From NCBI GenBank assembly GCA_004114245.1, contig QZWS01000009.1, positions 7,086 to 49,378 of the forward strand: DNA of 42,293 nt. Reading direction: 5' to 3'. The stretch is from Zoopage sp. CT-All (lineage: Eukaryota > Zoopagomycota > Zoopagomycetes > Zoopagales > Zoopagaceae). The notes below the pieces were generated by a model, which was not told where the DNA came from, made no database searches, and saw nothing but the letters and a program-made list of their open reading frames with translations. The translations under genes and the position numbers were made by a program. Of this stretch, positions 32,648 through 42,293 are shown piece by piece (position 1 is the first letter of the stretch; each line of letters begins with the position of its first letter).

Positions 32648-34221
32648 ATGTCCGCGAAGCCTGCGTCGACCAGCCCGACTGCCGGGCCCGCCCCCCGCGC
32701 CAAGCCCTCGGCGGCGTCCTCGTCGGCGCGCGCACACAAGCCGGACGGCGACGCGTATCGGGCGGCGATGGCTGCGGTCGAGGCCGAGATGGAGTCCCTC
32801 CGCGGCAAGCTCGCCGTCATCAAGGACAGGATCAACAAGCCCGGCGCCAGCGGTGCGCCGGAAGACAGGAGGGCGGTGCTGAAGAATCGGCTGAAGGAGC
32901 TGCGCGACGAGCAGGCCGGGTTCAAGGTCAAGCGCAATGAGTGCATGGACCAGATCAAGGCGCTGCAGAGCAGCATTGCAAAGAAGGTGCGCGCTCGTCG
33001 CTGCGTCCAGGATGATGCTCAGTGCTAAATTGGACTTGCTTGTGGGTGCTGATAGACGGCCGAGATTAAGGCGTCGCGGAGCAAGGTGCCGTTCCGCTCC
33101 ACCGCTGAGCTCGACCAGCACATCAAGTAGGCATGCCTTCTTGCTGTCGTTCCCACTGACCCGGCGACACCAGAGACCTCGAGGCTCAGATCGAGTCAGG
33201 CCAGCTTAAGCTTATCGACGAGAAGCGCGCGATCAGCGAAATATCGACGCTGCGCCGCTCGGGCAAACTCCTCGATGCGACCACCGCCATCCAGGCCCAA
33301 ATCGACGCCGACCGTGCGCAGATTGACGAGATTCGCCAGAAACTGGACTCGCATCCGAGCCGCGCCGCGTCGGACATGTACGCAGAGATCCAGCGCGAGC
33401 TCGACGCGCTCAACGAGGCCAAAGATGCGGACTGGTCCAAGCGCAGCGATCTGTTTACCCAGCGCAACGAACTCAGCAAGGCAATGGATGCGGTATACCG
33501 GAAGAAGCAGGATCTTCGGGACGAGCATCGCCGTGCGTACCAAGCATGGCAGGAGCAACACGAGGCGGACTATAAGCGCAAGCAGGACCGGTTCAAGAAG
33601 CAGCGAGAGGAGGAGAAGAAGGAAAAATTGATACAGCTTGTGGCCGGCGAGCGCGAGCTATTGGACGCCGTTGCGTTCGTGGACGAAATCAACACGTGCG
33701 ACTCGGTGGTCAGGCTCATGCAAGGATATCTCCCAGGCGCGGCAGACAAGGCGGAAGAGGTTAAGAGCACGAGCGGCATTCGCTCGGACAAGGCTCCCGA
33801 AGGACGCCTCCTCAAGAGCAAAAAGGACCGCGATGACGACATCTTCTTCATGGGGTCTGGTAGCGGCGCAAAGGGCAAAAAGCCGCCCAAGGCCAAGCCG
33901 GAGAGCGGCGCTGCTGCAACTGTATCCACTGCCGCGTTCAAGGTTCCGCTGTCAGTGCTCGAGCGCTTCTTGGAAATCGGTGTGGACGCACCCATGCGTA
34001 TTGCTGACATCCCCGCCGCAATCGAGGCTGTGCATGCCAAGCGCGCGTGGTTTGTCGACAACCAAGAGCGCGTGACGGCCGAGAATCGTGCCCGCATCGA
34101 GACGAGGATTGCGGCAATTCTGGATCAGGCCCAGGCTGAAGAGGATCAAGCCCACGACGAGGTGGTGGATGGAGCGGTTGTGGCTGTGGCAGTGGCAGTG
34201 GCAGATGTGTCGACCACCTAG
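32648..34221 (+). CDS. BFR1: Bfr1-like coiled-coil protein (mRNP/nuclear segregation family)
   Basis: Exons 32648-32986, 33065-33126 and 33174-34221 give 482 residues. A Ser/Ala/Pro-rich start leads into long charged coiled coils. The family block VPFRSTAELDQHIK / LEAQIESGQLKLIDEKRAI / EISTLRRSGK is the Bfr1 hallmark. In yeast, Bfr1 associates with polysome-bound mRNPs at the ER and affects secretion and ploidy. The C-terminal part has FKVPLSVLERFLEIGVDAP, then a Val/Ala-rich tail (VVDGAVVAVAVAVADV) encoded by a short GTGGCA-type run near 34170-34205. Intron 1 (78 nt) is longer than usual; intron 2 is 47 nt with a CACTGAC branch site. Confidence 0.85.
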
Positions 34222-34473
34222 TGCTATTGGATGATTCGGAGACGTAAAGATGAGCGACTAAGTTAAAATAGAGAGTGAAATTATGCCATACATTGGACAT
34301 GCATGGTTACAATGTAAGCTTGATTGACTGAGACTGAGTGCTTGTATTGGAGCCGAGTTCGGTTAGCTATCTGCCTGTTCGCCTGAGTTAAAAACCTCTG
34401 TGGGAAAACCGTGGCTGACTAAACGACATATCTGGAGCACAGGACGTGCACAATCACATGACCAACCCACACC

Positions 34474-36114
34474 ATGCGCGCTGTCGTCTCCGGCTCATCG
34501 TTGCCGCGTACGCCCCAGTCACTCTAGCTCACGCCTCTCATCCTACTCCCACACCGCCCAGATCTGTCCCGAATCCTCCACACCCTAGACCGCTGCGGCG
34601 CCGAAACCCTCACCCTCGCCTTCCAACCCGGCACCGCCACCATTACTGCGCTCTCCCCGCCACGGTCCGTCTACGCGCGCATTGAATTGAGCAGTGCTGG
34701 ATTTTTTGAGGTATACGAGGCGATAAGCGCCGGGCAGGTGGAGCCGGCTGTGTGCAGTGTGTTGGTCAAGGCAAGCGTGTGATTAGGTGCCTGTCGTATG
34801 ATATTGATGGATACTTAGTCTGTGCTGGGAATCTTCAAGACCGCTGCCCCAACGACAGCTCTAGATGCAAGCAATCGCAGCGTTGGTAGCGCTGGCGGCA
34901 TGGCACGTGTAGAGATCCGTGTCGTGGACCCATCATTGTTTCATCCGTCCACTGCACCCGCGGCATCCTCGAGCTCAACAGCAGGTATAGTCACTTCCGA
35001 TGCATCCTCTGCTTCGTGTCGATTGGTGGTGAAAGTCTCATGCGACGATCACGGCACACAAAAGATCCATCGCGTCGTATTTGCCTCCTCCTCCGAGCAA
35101 CAAGACACCGCTGAAGGGACTCACGCCAACCCCAACCATCACCATCCGGTACGAGTTCGCTACGACGTTGCTGCTGCCGTCGCAGACCCAAGCCTGGCAA
35201 AGTTCCGCGTGATGGGAAACGTGGCCGCAGAGTGGCTGACTCTATTCCATCCACGTCTCGATGAGCTCACCATCATCCTTGAACGGGTCAAAAATACTGA
35301 TACCGTGCAAAGCGGAATTGACATCGATAGCGGTGAGGTCAGAATGCGGTTGGTAAGCCACAAGGGCAACCGTCTCGTCGTCAACGGTCGTCCCTCCATG
35401 AGGACCGAACTTGTCGTGTCCCCCGACGAGCTCGAATCCATCCACCTTCCAGCGTCTCCCGAAGGCTCCCCCGATGAAGTGGAGGTGCTCGCGCAACAAA
35501 CTTTCGGACTAAAGTCATTCAAGGCCCTTGTACACCTCGCAGAGACAACCCTAGGATGCGTCCATGCCGTTATGAACGCCCCTGGGAGTCCGATTGTATT
35601 CATCGTAGAGCCCATGGTGCCTGTCCTACGCGCAGAGTTTGTTCTGGCCACGTTTGCGGCATCGGCAACTGCACAGGCTGCGGAGCATACTGCGGCCACT
35701 GTCACGAGACAGCAGTTGGTGCCCACAGCCCACTCCGCTGTATCCTACGAGTACAGTGGCCATGCCGCCACTGCCGTTGTAAGGGAAACCGGGCCCACAG
35801 GCACACCTATTCTGCAGTCCCAAGACGCCATGGGGGAGGACGCCGAGGATGTGCATGATGATGGGCGCCCGTTTGCCAACCTGTCTCGAAAGCGGCCCAT
35901 GGCAGATAATGACAATGTGCTCGCCGAACGACGGGAAGCTTCTTATCGTGGATCCTATGTGGCAACGTTAACGGCAGCGCCGTCGGCAGAAGATGAGATG
36001 TTCCCGCCAACGGATGACGAGGAGGTGGTTGGCTTCGAGAGCGACGAGGACAGAGTTGCGCCAACACCAAGGCCAAGCAAGTCAACGATCCTGTTTCCAA
36101 GAATGGGAAGATAA
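34474..36114 (+). CDS. RAD9: Rad9 checkpoint clamp subunit (9-1-1 complex)
   Basis: Exons 34474-34507, 34562-34770 and 34819-36114 give 512 residues. The PCNA-like N-terminal half shows MRAVVSGSSL, LSRILHTLDRCGAETLTLAF, PPRSVYARIELSSAGFFEVYEA, CSVLVKSVLGIFKT and CRLVVKVSCDDHGTQKIHRVVF; the second lobe has FGLKSFKALVHLAETTLGCV and the linker strand RAEFVLATF. The C-terminal tail is long and acidic, with MFPPTDDEEVVGFESDEDR, as expected for the TopBP1/Dpb11-binding phospho-tail. With Rad1 and Hus1 it forms the clamp that starts the DNA-damage checkpoint. Intron 2 is best read as GC-AG (34771-34818), which gives a gapless match VLVK/SVLGIFK; a GT donor 6 nt later (34777) would add two residues. 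The 3' end is 53 bp from the convergent E3 gene. Confidence 0.88.
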
Positions 36115-36167
36115 ACGGTGTACTATACATATACTTGTTTGCATTCACATGCCATTGTCGCGACTAG

Positions 36168-37519
36168 CTAGTCGACAGGCTCCTGGTCCGGGAATGAGCC
36201 TGGAAGGTTGTCGCCATCCTGCCTCTTGGCAGCAGGGTTCTCCTCAACCTTGGAGCGACTATCAGCCCGTTAGTGTGCACAATGTATTAGACCTCCCACT
36301 CACCAGACAGGGCATGTTGAGTTAATCTTGAGCCATGGACGTATGCACTCGTCATGAAATGCATGCTTGCACGGCAGCTGCCTAGCCTTTGGCCACGTTG
36401 ACGAGTCTTGCAGAGTCCAAGTCACATCATCGTAAAAATCTTCTTTGCAAATCGCGCATTCAGATGGCATTCCATCCTTGAACGCTTCCGGAGGTGGTAT
36501 CGAGCGCAGTGGAAGCGCGTCCACTGCCGCATCAGAAACACTCTGCTGCGCCCTAGGGCATGATTAGCATCTCGGATCGGCGTTTACAACCTACCCTTGA
36601 GCATGCTGTTCCATCAGCCGGGTGATAATCTCATCGAGCGTCCGCTGATCATGGACATAGTCTCCGGGATTCCCTGCAACAAGACCGATGGTGTGCATAA
36701 GCCGAATAAATGGGTCAGGGACACCATTCCCGTCCGCCTGTGTGTTCCCGCCCGCATCGGTTGCTGGCACAACGACAGGAGCCATACCAAACGCGCCAGA
36801 GAGCGCTTGTGCAATCAAAGAAGCAAACTCCACGCCGTGTGGAGCAGCGTTGGGCTGGCTTGCGTCGGCTGTTTGGCCGTTGTTGTTGGTTGCAGAAGAC
36901 GAGGAGGCCGCTGGGAACGCCCCAGGCATCGCACGCGCCGTGACTCTGATTGAAATCCCACCATCGCCACTGCCATTGCCACCAATAGAAAACGTTTGCC
37001 AGTTTCCAAACCCTGGAATGCTAGCAGGCTCGGTTCCGGTTGCATGGATTTGAGCGTTTGCGTCGAGAGGAATATTTGGCTGTTGCCCTTGCTGCCCAGT
37101 CTCGGGAGCTCCACCATCTTGTCGCGTACCTAATCAGCCGCATAGTCAACGTGCAGATAAAATGAGCGACCACTCTGACCTGGTTGGAAGAATCCAGCGA
37201 GAACGTTCTCAAGCATCGCGCCGAACGGATCCGCGGCTTGGGCGCCGCCGTGGCGAGACTGCTGCGCTTGGCCATCATCCGATGCCAAAGATGCAGATGT
37301 ATCAAATGCTGCGCCGTTACCGCCTTGGGTATACCAGCGGATATTTCCATCCGTTGGCGGATGTGGTTGGCGATACTGCTCACGCGGATCGTCCACGCGA
37401 CTGATTTCCTCAACAAAGTCCGACCGGCACCGCGGACACACGGGGTCGGGAACGCGGAGGGGGACGATTTCAAACTCGCACGAGTGACAAAAGTAGTTCT
37501 GCTGGCGCGCCGTGGACAT
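36168..37519 (-). CDS. RING-H2 E3 ubiquitin ligase, RNF115/RNF126 type
   Basis: Exons 37519-37180, 37129-36595, 36552-36304 and 36258-36168 give 404 residues. The N-terminal zinc finger YFCHSCEFEIV...CPRCRSDFVEEI is the BCA2-type ubiquitin-binding finger of RNF115/126. A Gly/Ser-rich middle and the block LDEIITRLMEQH lead to the RING-H2: CAICKEDF, then [26 protein letters not shown], split by an intron just before the last cysteine. All eight zinc ligands are present (C-C-C-H-H-C-C type). Such ligases ubiquitinate mislocalised or endocytosed client proteins. Introns are 42-50 nt; the first is read as 37130-37179, ending in GATTAG. Confidence 0.9.
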
Positions 37520-37627
37520 GTGGGAGCTTGGCGAAAGGTTGGGAAGTTCCTTGACAGCCGATCAACTTTAGTAAGCACTGCCACAACTGCGTTCAAACGA
37601 ATACTTTGCCAAACCCACTGACCCTCC

Positions 37628-38965
37628 TTACAGACCAAGCTCGTCAAGGTACGGCAGGTGCCGGGCCTCGCCTACACCGGCCAACGCGACCGGACTCGCC
37701 ACCATTCGCTTGGCAAGCGTCACTACTTCGGCGCTCGTCACGCCCCGCACCAAACCCAGATCCGCATCCACGCCAGAGACAGGCCTCTCGCTGCCCCCAA
37801 GGTCATGCGCGACCATCCCGGCGATGCACCCAATGCGTGTATCCCAGTCGAGCGCGAGATCAACAGCAGCGGACTTGGTGGCCCGTGCAATCTCCGCGTC
37901 CGTAATTTGCGTGGCCCCAGACGCGATTTTCTTGATCGCCGACACAACGTCGCGTGCGGCATCGATGACGGAGCCGTGGGCGGTGGCCGTGGTCGAGACA
38001 CTCATCATGGCGATACTTCCACCATCGTAGCTCGTGACGCGTGACGATACGGTGGCGCCATTGGACGCCACCACGGCGCCGAACGGGGTATGCTCAGCCG
38101 GCGAGCCCCAGCGGATCCGCGTTTCTCCGCCGAGAAGCGCACGAAGCACGTGCGCCGCGGGAACTTCACCCGAGACATCAAACGCCACGGCGGTCGTATC
38201 CACGATGCCGGGAGCATGCACACGGGCTTCGCCACCAACAAACTTCTCCGCAGCGCCATCCACCTTGGCGCTGCCACTCCCGAGATCAGCGAACGCCTGG
38301 TTGGCCATGGTCGCGACCACATCATGGCTCCCTATGTCCCCGGTCGCGACCACGCGCACAGTGGATGCATCCACGGCGTGCTGCCAAAACGACTGCACAT
38401 CAGCAAGCCCGACACCTCCTACAGATTCCGGGAAGAGTGCAACGCCGAGACCTTGGCGCCGAAACGCGGCCGCGTGTAGCGCGTCATCCAAAACCGCGGA
38501 TGGATTGGCACGTCCAGCGGCAGCGTCTGTCAGCACGGCGTTGGCCACATCCCCGGCATCGTAATGCATGAGCCTCGGGCGCATAATGGCATCGCTTAGT
38601 GCTTCGATGAAGTAGGGAATATCGTCACGGAGGAGGCTCGCATGCAGCATTAATCCGTCTCGCCCCAAATGCGTCGAGAGCCGGCCACCAAGCAGCTCCG
38701 TTTCCCTCGTCAATCTCAGCGCCGTTCGTCCACCAACGACGCCCTTGAACAGCCAGCGGGAGAGATATGCGGCGACAGGCCCGTGGGCGTAGGCCGGGGT
38801 GTGACGGGTGCCGGCGGCGGAGAGATGCACGGCGAGGTCGACGACCGAAGGCGACGACGCGGTGGAGGCAGTGAGGATGCGCAAGCGCGGGATGGGAGAT
38901 GCCGCGGAGGCGTAAGTGATGTGCGGCTGCACGGCAGCGAAGCGGCGCGCAGCGGTGAGCAGCAT
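37628..38965 (-). CDS. QCR2: Cytochrome bc1 complex core protein 2 (Qcr2), non-catalytic M16 family
   Basis: Single exon. I take the ATG at 38965 (445 residues) because it opens a mitochondrial presequence (MLLTAARRFAAVQPHITYAS, basic and acid-free); an earlier in-frame ATG at 39088 would add a non-targeting stretch and crowd the upstream gene. M16 peptidase folds: the position of HxxEH is replaced (YAHGPVAAYLSRWLFKG), as in core protein 2. Then LTRETELLGGRLSTHLGRDGLMLHASLLRDDI, matching QCR2/UQCRC2. The protein is a structural part of respiratory complex III in the matrix. The downstream (left) neighbour is the divergent-strand-end of the RNF126-like gene, 108 bp away. Confidence 0.85.
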   Translation of the reverse strand: MLLTAARRFAAVQPHITYASAASPIPRLRILTASTASSPSVVDLAVHLSAAGTRHTPAYAHGPVAAYLSRWLFKGVVGGRTALRLTRETELLGGRLSTHLGRDGLMLHASLLRDDIPYFIEALSDAIMRPRLMHYDAGDVANAVLTDAAAGRANPSAVLDDALHAAAFRRQGLGVALFPESVGGVGLADVQSFWQHAVDASTVRVVATGDIGSHDVVATMANQAFADLGSGSAKVDGAAEKFVGGEARVHAPGIVDTTAVAFDVSGEVPAAHVLRALLGGETRIRWGSPAEHTPFGAVVASNGATVSSRVTSYDGGSIAMMSVSTTATAHGSVIDAARDVVSAIKKIASGATQITDAEIARATKSAAVDLALDWDTRIGCIAGMVAHDLGGSERPVSGVDADLGLVRGVTSAEVVTLAKRMVASPVALAGVGEARHLPYLDELGL

Positions 38966-39094
38966 GGAAATGACGGTGCTGGTCCAGAAAAACGAGCCGA
39001 GATTGAGGTGCGAGTTCGATACTCGGATGGCATCGCGAATTGACACGTCGAATAGCACCCCTGCACACCACAGAATTTGGATAATCATATTCAA

Positions 39095-40438
39095 TTACCA
39101 ACCATAGTTCACTCCTCGGTCAAAGTATGCACTGCTTCTGTCCTCGCCTAGGCACTCGGCCACCGTCACCAGTTCAAACCCGCTCTTGCGGATGTATCGC
39201 ACCGCACTGCGGATCAGCTGCTCGGACGTCGACTGGATAGGATCGTGCGCAAGCACCATGAAGCCTTGGCGGCGGGCACCGGGTGCACTCAGCGCCTTCC
39301 CGATGGCATCCAAGCTGGCATTCACGTCCTTGGGGTGCTCGAAATCTCCCGTCTCAACGTTCCAATTGACCAGCTCGAATTGCATCTCCTTGGTCAAAAC
39401 ACTGACCACCTCTTCGTTGACGCTGCCGAACGCAGGCCGAACAAACCGCGGCACACGACCGCATAGAGTGTTGACCTCGCGCGCCAGCATTGTCATCTCA
39501 TCCTTGACAGCGGTGGTGTTGCCGAGTCCGGTAAGATCGCGGTGGGTCCAGCCATGGAGACCGAGCTGGTGCTGGGACGATGGCTCGCAAATACGCTTGA
39601 TTATCTCGCCCCAGTGCTCTTCCCGCATATCCTGGCGATTGACTCCGTTGATAAAAAACGTCGCGGGCACATCGTAGCGATCGAGATAGTCGAGCAGTCG
39701 GGTGGTGTACACATCTGGGCCGTCGTTGAACGTCAGCGCTACGGTGCCTGGCTTGGTGCATTCGTAGCGCACCCGACCGCCAAATGTGCGATCGATGCCG
39801 GCCGCAATCTGTATGAGTTTATCTCCAACCACGGACGTGGTTCCGTCGATGGCGCCGTTCGTCTCGCGCTGTGCAATCTTGGTATGGGCACCACCACCAA
39901 TCAGGGTTACCGTCGAGACCACCTTTACCTGTGCTTGTGCAGACGCATCGGTGCTCTGCTGTTTCTCGACAGCCGGACTAGCCTCCTCCAAGCTCTCTGC
40001 AACGACAATAGCATCCACATCGTGTAATCCGATCGCGCTATTGCCGGGTTGAAGAACCGTGGGTCTGTCCTCGAACGAGGCCTGCTCTGTCGCCAATGCG
40101 GGAACATCGACTCTAACAGAGGAGGCCGTCGCGATGACTGGACCTACCATCGCTACGCCCGGAGCTCGTTTCTGCGCAAATCGCAATGGCCGACTGTCAG
40201 GTTGAGCGTCAACATCTGCACTGGCCGCAGCATCGCCCTGACCATTGTAAACGCCAAGGACTTGGTATTGATTGGACCAGGGATACGAGTGTGCGAGAAC
40301 ATCCAGCACGCTTGGATCAATGTGCGCGGTAGGCGTAACCAACTCAACTGATCGCACAGCCACCGGCGATGCATGCACCGAAGCCAGGAAGCACTCTGCA
40401 GCAGCAAAAATAGACAAAAGAAGGGACGAAAAAAGCAT
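39095..40438 (-). CDS. Secreted polysaccharide (chitin) deacetylase-like protein, CE4/NodB, with Asn at the catalytic base
   Basis: Single exon, 447 residues. Signal peptide MLFSSLLLSIFAAAECFLAS with cleavage near SVHA/SP. Residues 25-220 are low-complexity. The NodB domain (about 225-435) shows motif 1 ALTFNDGPDVYT (normally TFDDGP: first Asp, the general base, is Asn; the second, a metal ligand, is kept), motif 2 HGWTHRDL (both metal His kept), motif 3 RFVRPAFGSV, motif 4 VNWNVETGDF, motif 5 FMVLAHDP, and the typical end VTVAECLG. CE4 enzymes remove acetyl groups from chitin in the wall. The Asp-to-Asn change would be expected to cut activity strongly, so this may bind rather than modify chitin. 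A related, more degenerate protein lies just upstream. Confidence 0.87.
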   Translation of the reverse strand: MLFSSLLLSIFAAAECFLASVHASPVAVRSVELVTPTAHIDPSVLDVLAHSYPWSNQYQVLGVYNGQGDAAASADVDAQPDSRPLRFAQKRAPGVAMVGPVIATASSVRVDVPALATEQASFEDRPTVLQPGNSAIGLHDVDAIVVAESLEEASPAVEKQQSTDASAQAQVKVVSTVTLIGGGAHTKIAQRETNGAIDGTTSVVGDKLIQIAAGIDRTFGGRVRYECTKPGTVALTFNDGPDVYTTRLLDYLDRYDVPATFFINGVNRQDMREEHWGEIIKRICEPSSQHQLGLHGWTHRDLTGLGNTTAVKDEMTMLAREVNTLCGRVPRFVRPAFGSVNEEVVSVLTKEMQFELVNWNVETGDFEHPKDVNASLDAIGKALSAPGARRQGFMVLAHDPIQSTSEQLIRSAVRYIRKSGFELVTVAECLGEDRSSAYFDRGVNYGW

Positions 40439-40574
40439 GGAAGGTGGAATAAAAAGAAATTAGGGGTGAAGAAGGTGATGGGCAAAAGGCTGAGGAGCGT
40501 GAGATGTGCTCCACCGTCATGCATAAATTCGGACAGAGGTCTGCTCCAGCAACCTCGTTGCCCATCTGCCCAAT

Positions 40575-42171
40575 CTAGACGCATTCGGATGGCGCAACAA
40601 ACCGAACACCGCGGCTCTGGAAGGAGGCGATCACGTTGAATAGCGCTGCCACAGCATTCGAACTGCCTAAATCGACGCTGAGCCTGTCAGCACTATAAGC
40701 GAATGGATGAATAGCATACCTGCCGCCGACGGGCAGGATAGAAACATTGTACTGCTGCTCAATGGTGCTACGTATCTGTGCGGTGGGAATCGATGGCACG
40801 AAACGAACAAGGGACGGTGAAAATCCCAATCGTTCAGTCGCAATGGACTCTGTCTGCTGTAGTGTAGAGACGAGGGATGCAAGAGAACGCCGCGCACTAC
40901 CTTGACTATTCCATGGCATAAGCAATCCAACCTCTGCCCGATTGGATTGCAGCCAGAGGGATAGTGATGCATCAGGAGCAGGCGTCTGGCCCCTGACATC
41001 GAGAATGATGGCCATAGGAATGCCAATGGCCACAACAAGGTTGTAAATTTGTGCAAGGCTCTATGAAAGAAGGAATAAACAAAGGCTGGACACGACAGCA
41101 TTCACACACCCTCGTATCGTCGAGCGAAACAGTAACAACAGTAGTTGCGTCCATTGAATTCCTGCAATCGGTTACCACTTCCACGTTAAGCAGCGACCAC
41201 AAATTGTCTGGCGCATTCGCTGCTGGGGCTGAAGCAGACGGCAATCCTGGGGTCTGGGAATTCGGCGGTCGTGTGGCCACAGGCTCATCCCAATGATTAT
41301 CTTGGTTGCTCGGAGAAAGAGGGCTCCATGTAACAGGTGACAATACTGTTGGAGGCGTTACTGAGGGTTGTGCTGTAGGCTGCAATGTGGGCTGCAATGT
41401 GGGCTGCGACGTGGGTGTACTTGGTGATGAAGGTAAGAAACGGGCCACATCGTTTACCAGGTCAGCATTGGGATCGGGTATTGGAGTGCGTCCACCAGAT
41501 CCAACAATCGCCTCGTTGCTCCCAATCTGCACTGGAGGCCGATTCGGTATGTCGAAGAACGCGCTTGAGGATACTCGATTGGATGACCGTGAGGAGTAAG
41601 AACGACCACGCAATCGAACATAGTCGGTTTTTCTCGCTGCAAAAGGCTCGAATGTTTCCACCGCCGTCATCGAATCTGCTGCAGCTGTCGGCCGAATCGT
41701 CGTAGTCGGTCGATTCCCTTGCCTGCCTTTTGGGTCTGCGCGAGTAGGGAGCACAACAATGGTGTCCAAATCCATTGGCTGCTGTTCTAGCGGATCAAAT
41801 CGGGGCGAGCCAGGAGCATCGGACAACATTCCTGCGGGTATAGGGCCGCCAAGTTCGCTGTCGATGGTATTCGTCGGGGGAAATACAAACGGATGCTGCC
41901 GAAAGTCTCCGCCCTGGTCTATTGAAACCTGCTCGGGAAGCTCTGGAAAAGACGGGCCTGGTTGATGTGAATAGGATAAACAGATGCTGAATGACTTACG
42001 CAGCGTGTTGGAGAATGGTTGTGGACGATGCCAGGCGGCAGACACCAGATGCGCATCCCCACCAAAAGAATCCTCTGAAGACCGTTCCCAGTGCGCATAT
42101 TGCGCGAAATCAGAAGAAGGAAGCACTTGAAACACGAAAAAGGAAACAAAGACGACGCAAGATGTATACAT
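40575..42171 (-). CDS. Secreted protein with Ser/Thr/Pro-rich region and degenerate CE4/NodB domain
   Basis: Exons 42171-42000, 41957-41110 and 41060-40575 give 501 residues. The ATG at 42171 opens a signal peptide (MYTSCVVFVSFFVFQVLPSS). About 300 residues are Pro/Ser/Thr-rich with a QPTLQPTLQPTAQP run. The last 170 residues align block by block with the neighbouring deacetylase: VVTVSLDDTR to its TFNDGP, VAIGIPMAIILDV to VPATFFING, AEVGLLMPWNS to its HGWTH motif (both metal His lost), SLVRFVPSI to RFVRPAFG, and RFVAPSEC to LVTVAEC. The Asp pair is kept here. No complete active site, so probably a pseudoenzyme. The 42-nt intron 41958-41999 has a perfect GTAAGT donor and is in frame. The alignment is my own by eye and should be tested by profile search. 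Confidence 0.6.
41369..41416 (-). repeat. 12-bp coding tandem repeat (4 units)
   Basis: Units 41369-41380, 41381-41392, 41393-41404 and 41405-41416; the middle two are identical (TGCAATGTGGGC on the plus strand). They encode the QPTL/QPTA/QPSV-type tetrapeptides of the degenerate deacetylase's linker. Confidence 0.9.
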
Positions 42172-42293
42172 ATGATGGGAATGTTGAAAGTGTGTGCCAA
42201 AAATAGATTTTGTGATCACCAACATGGTTATAACATTTGAGAGAGCAATGCAAATCCATTTCCCGTGGGCACATGGACCCGCTGACTATGTAC

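Noticed and set aside
38966-39094. Longer N terminus for Qcr2
   Set aside because: Starts from a non-ATG codon or ATG 39088 and would displace the mitochondrial presequence that begins at 38965.

Overview
The window looks like compact nuclear DNA of a fungus, most likely an early-diverging zoosporic lineage (chytrid-like). I infer this from the gene set (Trs120, Bfr1, Hem14, Qcr2, Nhx1, a Cmr2/DIP2 adenylation protein, chitin-deacetylase-type proteins, and a fungal MoxR-like protein that I recognise from other fungi). Introns are very short, about 38 to 54 nt, mostly GT..TAG or GT..CAG, with CTRAY-like branch sites. Genes are tightly packed on both strands. I cannot name the species. Coding regions are GC-rich; some intergenic stretches beside predicted secreted proteins are AT-rich. 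Exon models were built by hand; for most spliced genes the exon lengths sum to a whole number of codons, which supports them.

Layout. 1-4303 (-): 5' three quarters or so of a DIP2/Cmr2-like double adenylation-domain protein that runs off the left edge. 4745-5911 (-): single-pass membrane protein. 6212-8196 (-): endosomal Na+/H+ exchanger, divergent from a UBA-UAS-UIM-UBX protein (8412-9972, +). 10022-11387 (-): COP9 signalosome subunit 6, divergent from TRAPP-II subunit Trs120/TRAPPC9 with 17 exons (11713-16278, +). 16323-18239 (-): MoxR-like protein. 18451-19286 (-): signal-peptide pseudokinase. 19516-20733 (-): FSP1/AIFM2-like oxidoreductase. 21393-22412 (-): secreted C2H2-finger protein with an in-frame UAG. 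22553-24184 (+): protoporphyrinogen oxidase. 24204-27173 (-): M13 metallopeptidase. 27297-28838 (-): sodium:solute symporter. 29698-31169 (+) and 31416-32270 (+): a secreted kinase-like protein and a second pseudokinase. 32648-34221 (+): Bfr1-like. 34474-36114 (+): Rad9. 36168-37519 (-): RNF115/126-like E3 ligase. 37628-38965 (-): Qcr2. 39095-40438 and 40575-42171 (-): a tandem pair of chitin-deacetylase-type proteins, one with an altered catalytic residue and one degenerate.

Most of the window is housekeeping: vesicle traffic, ubiquitin, DNA-damage checkpoint, haem and respiration. Set among these is a sparse accessory set of predicted secreted proteins: three kinase-like proteins, a zinc-finger protein and two deacetylase-fold proteins. 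The two unusual families share a theme: neighbouring or dispersed relatives have lost different parts of the active site. This is the most interesting signal in the window. I saw no rRNA, tRNA, CRISPR array or intact transposable element.
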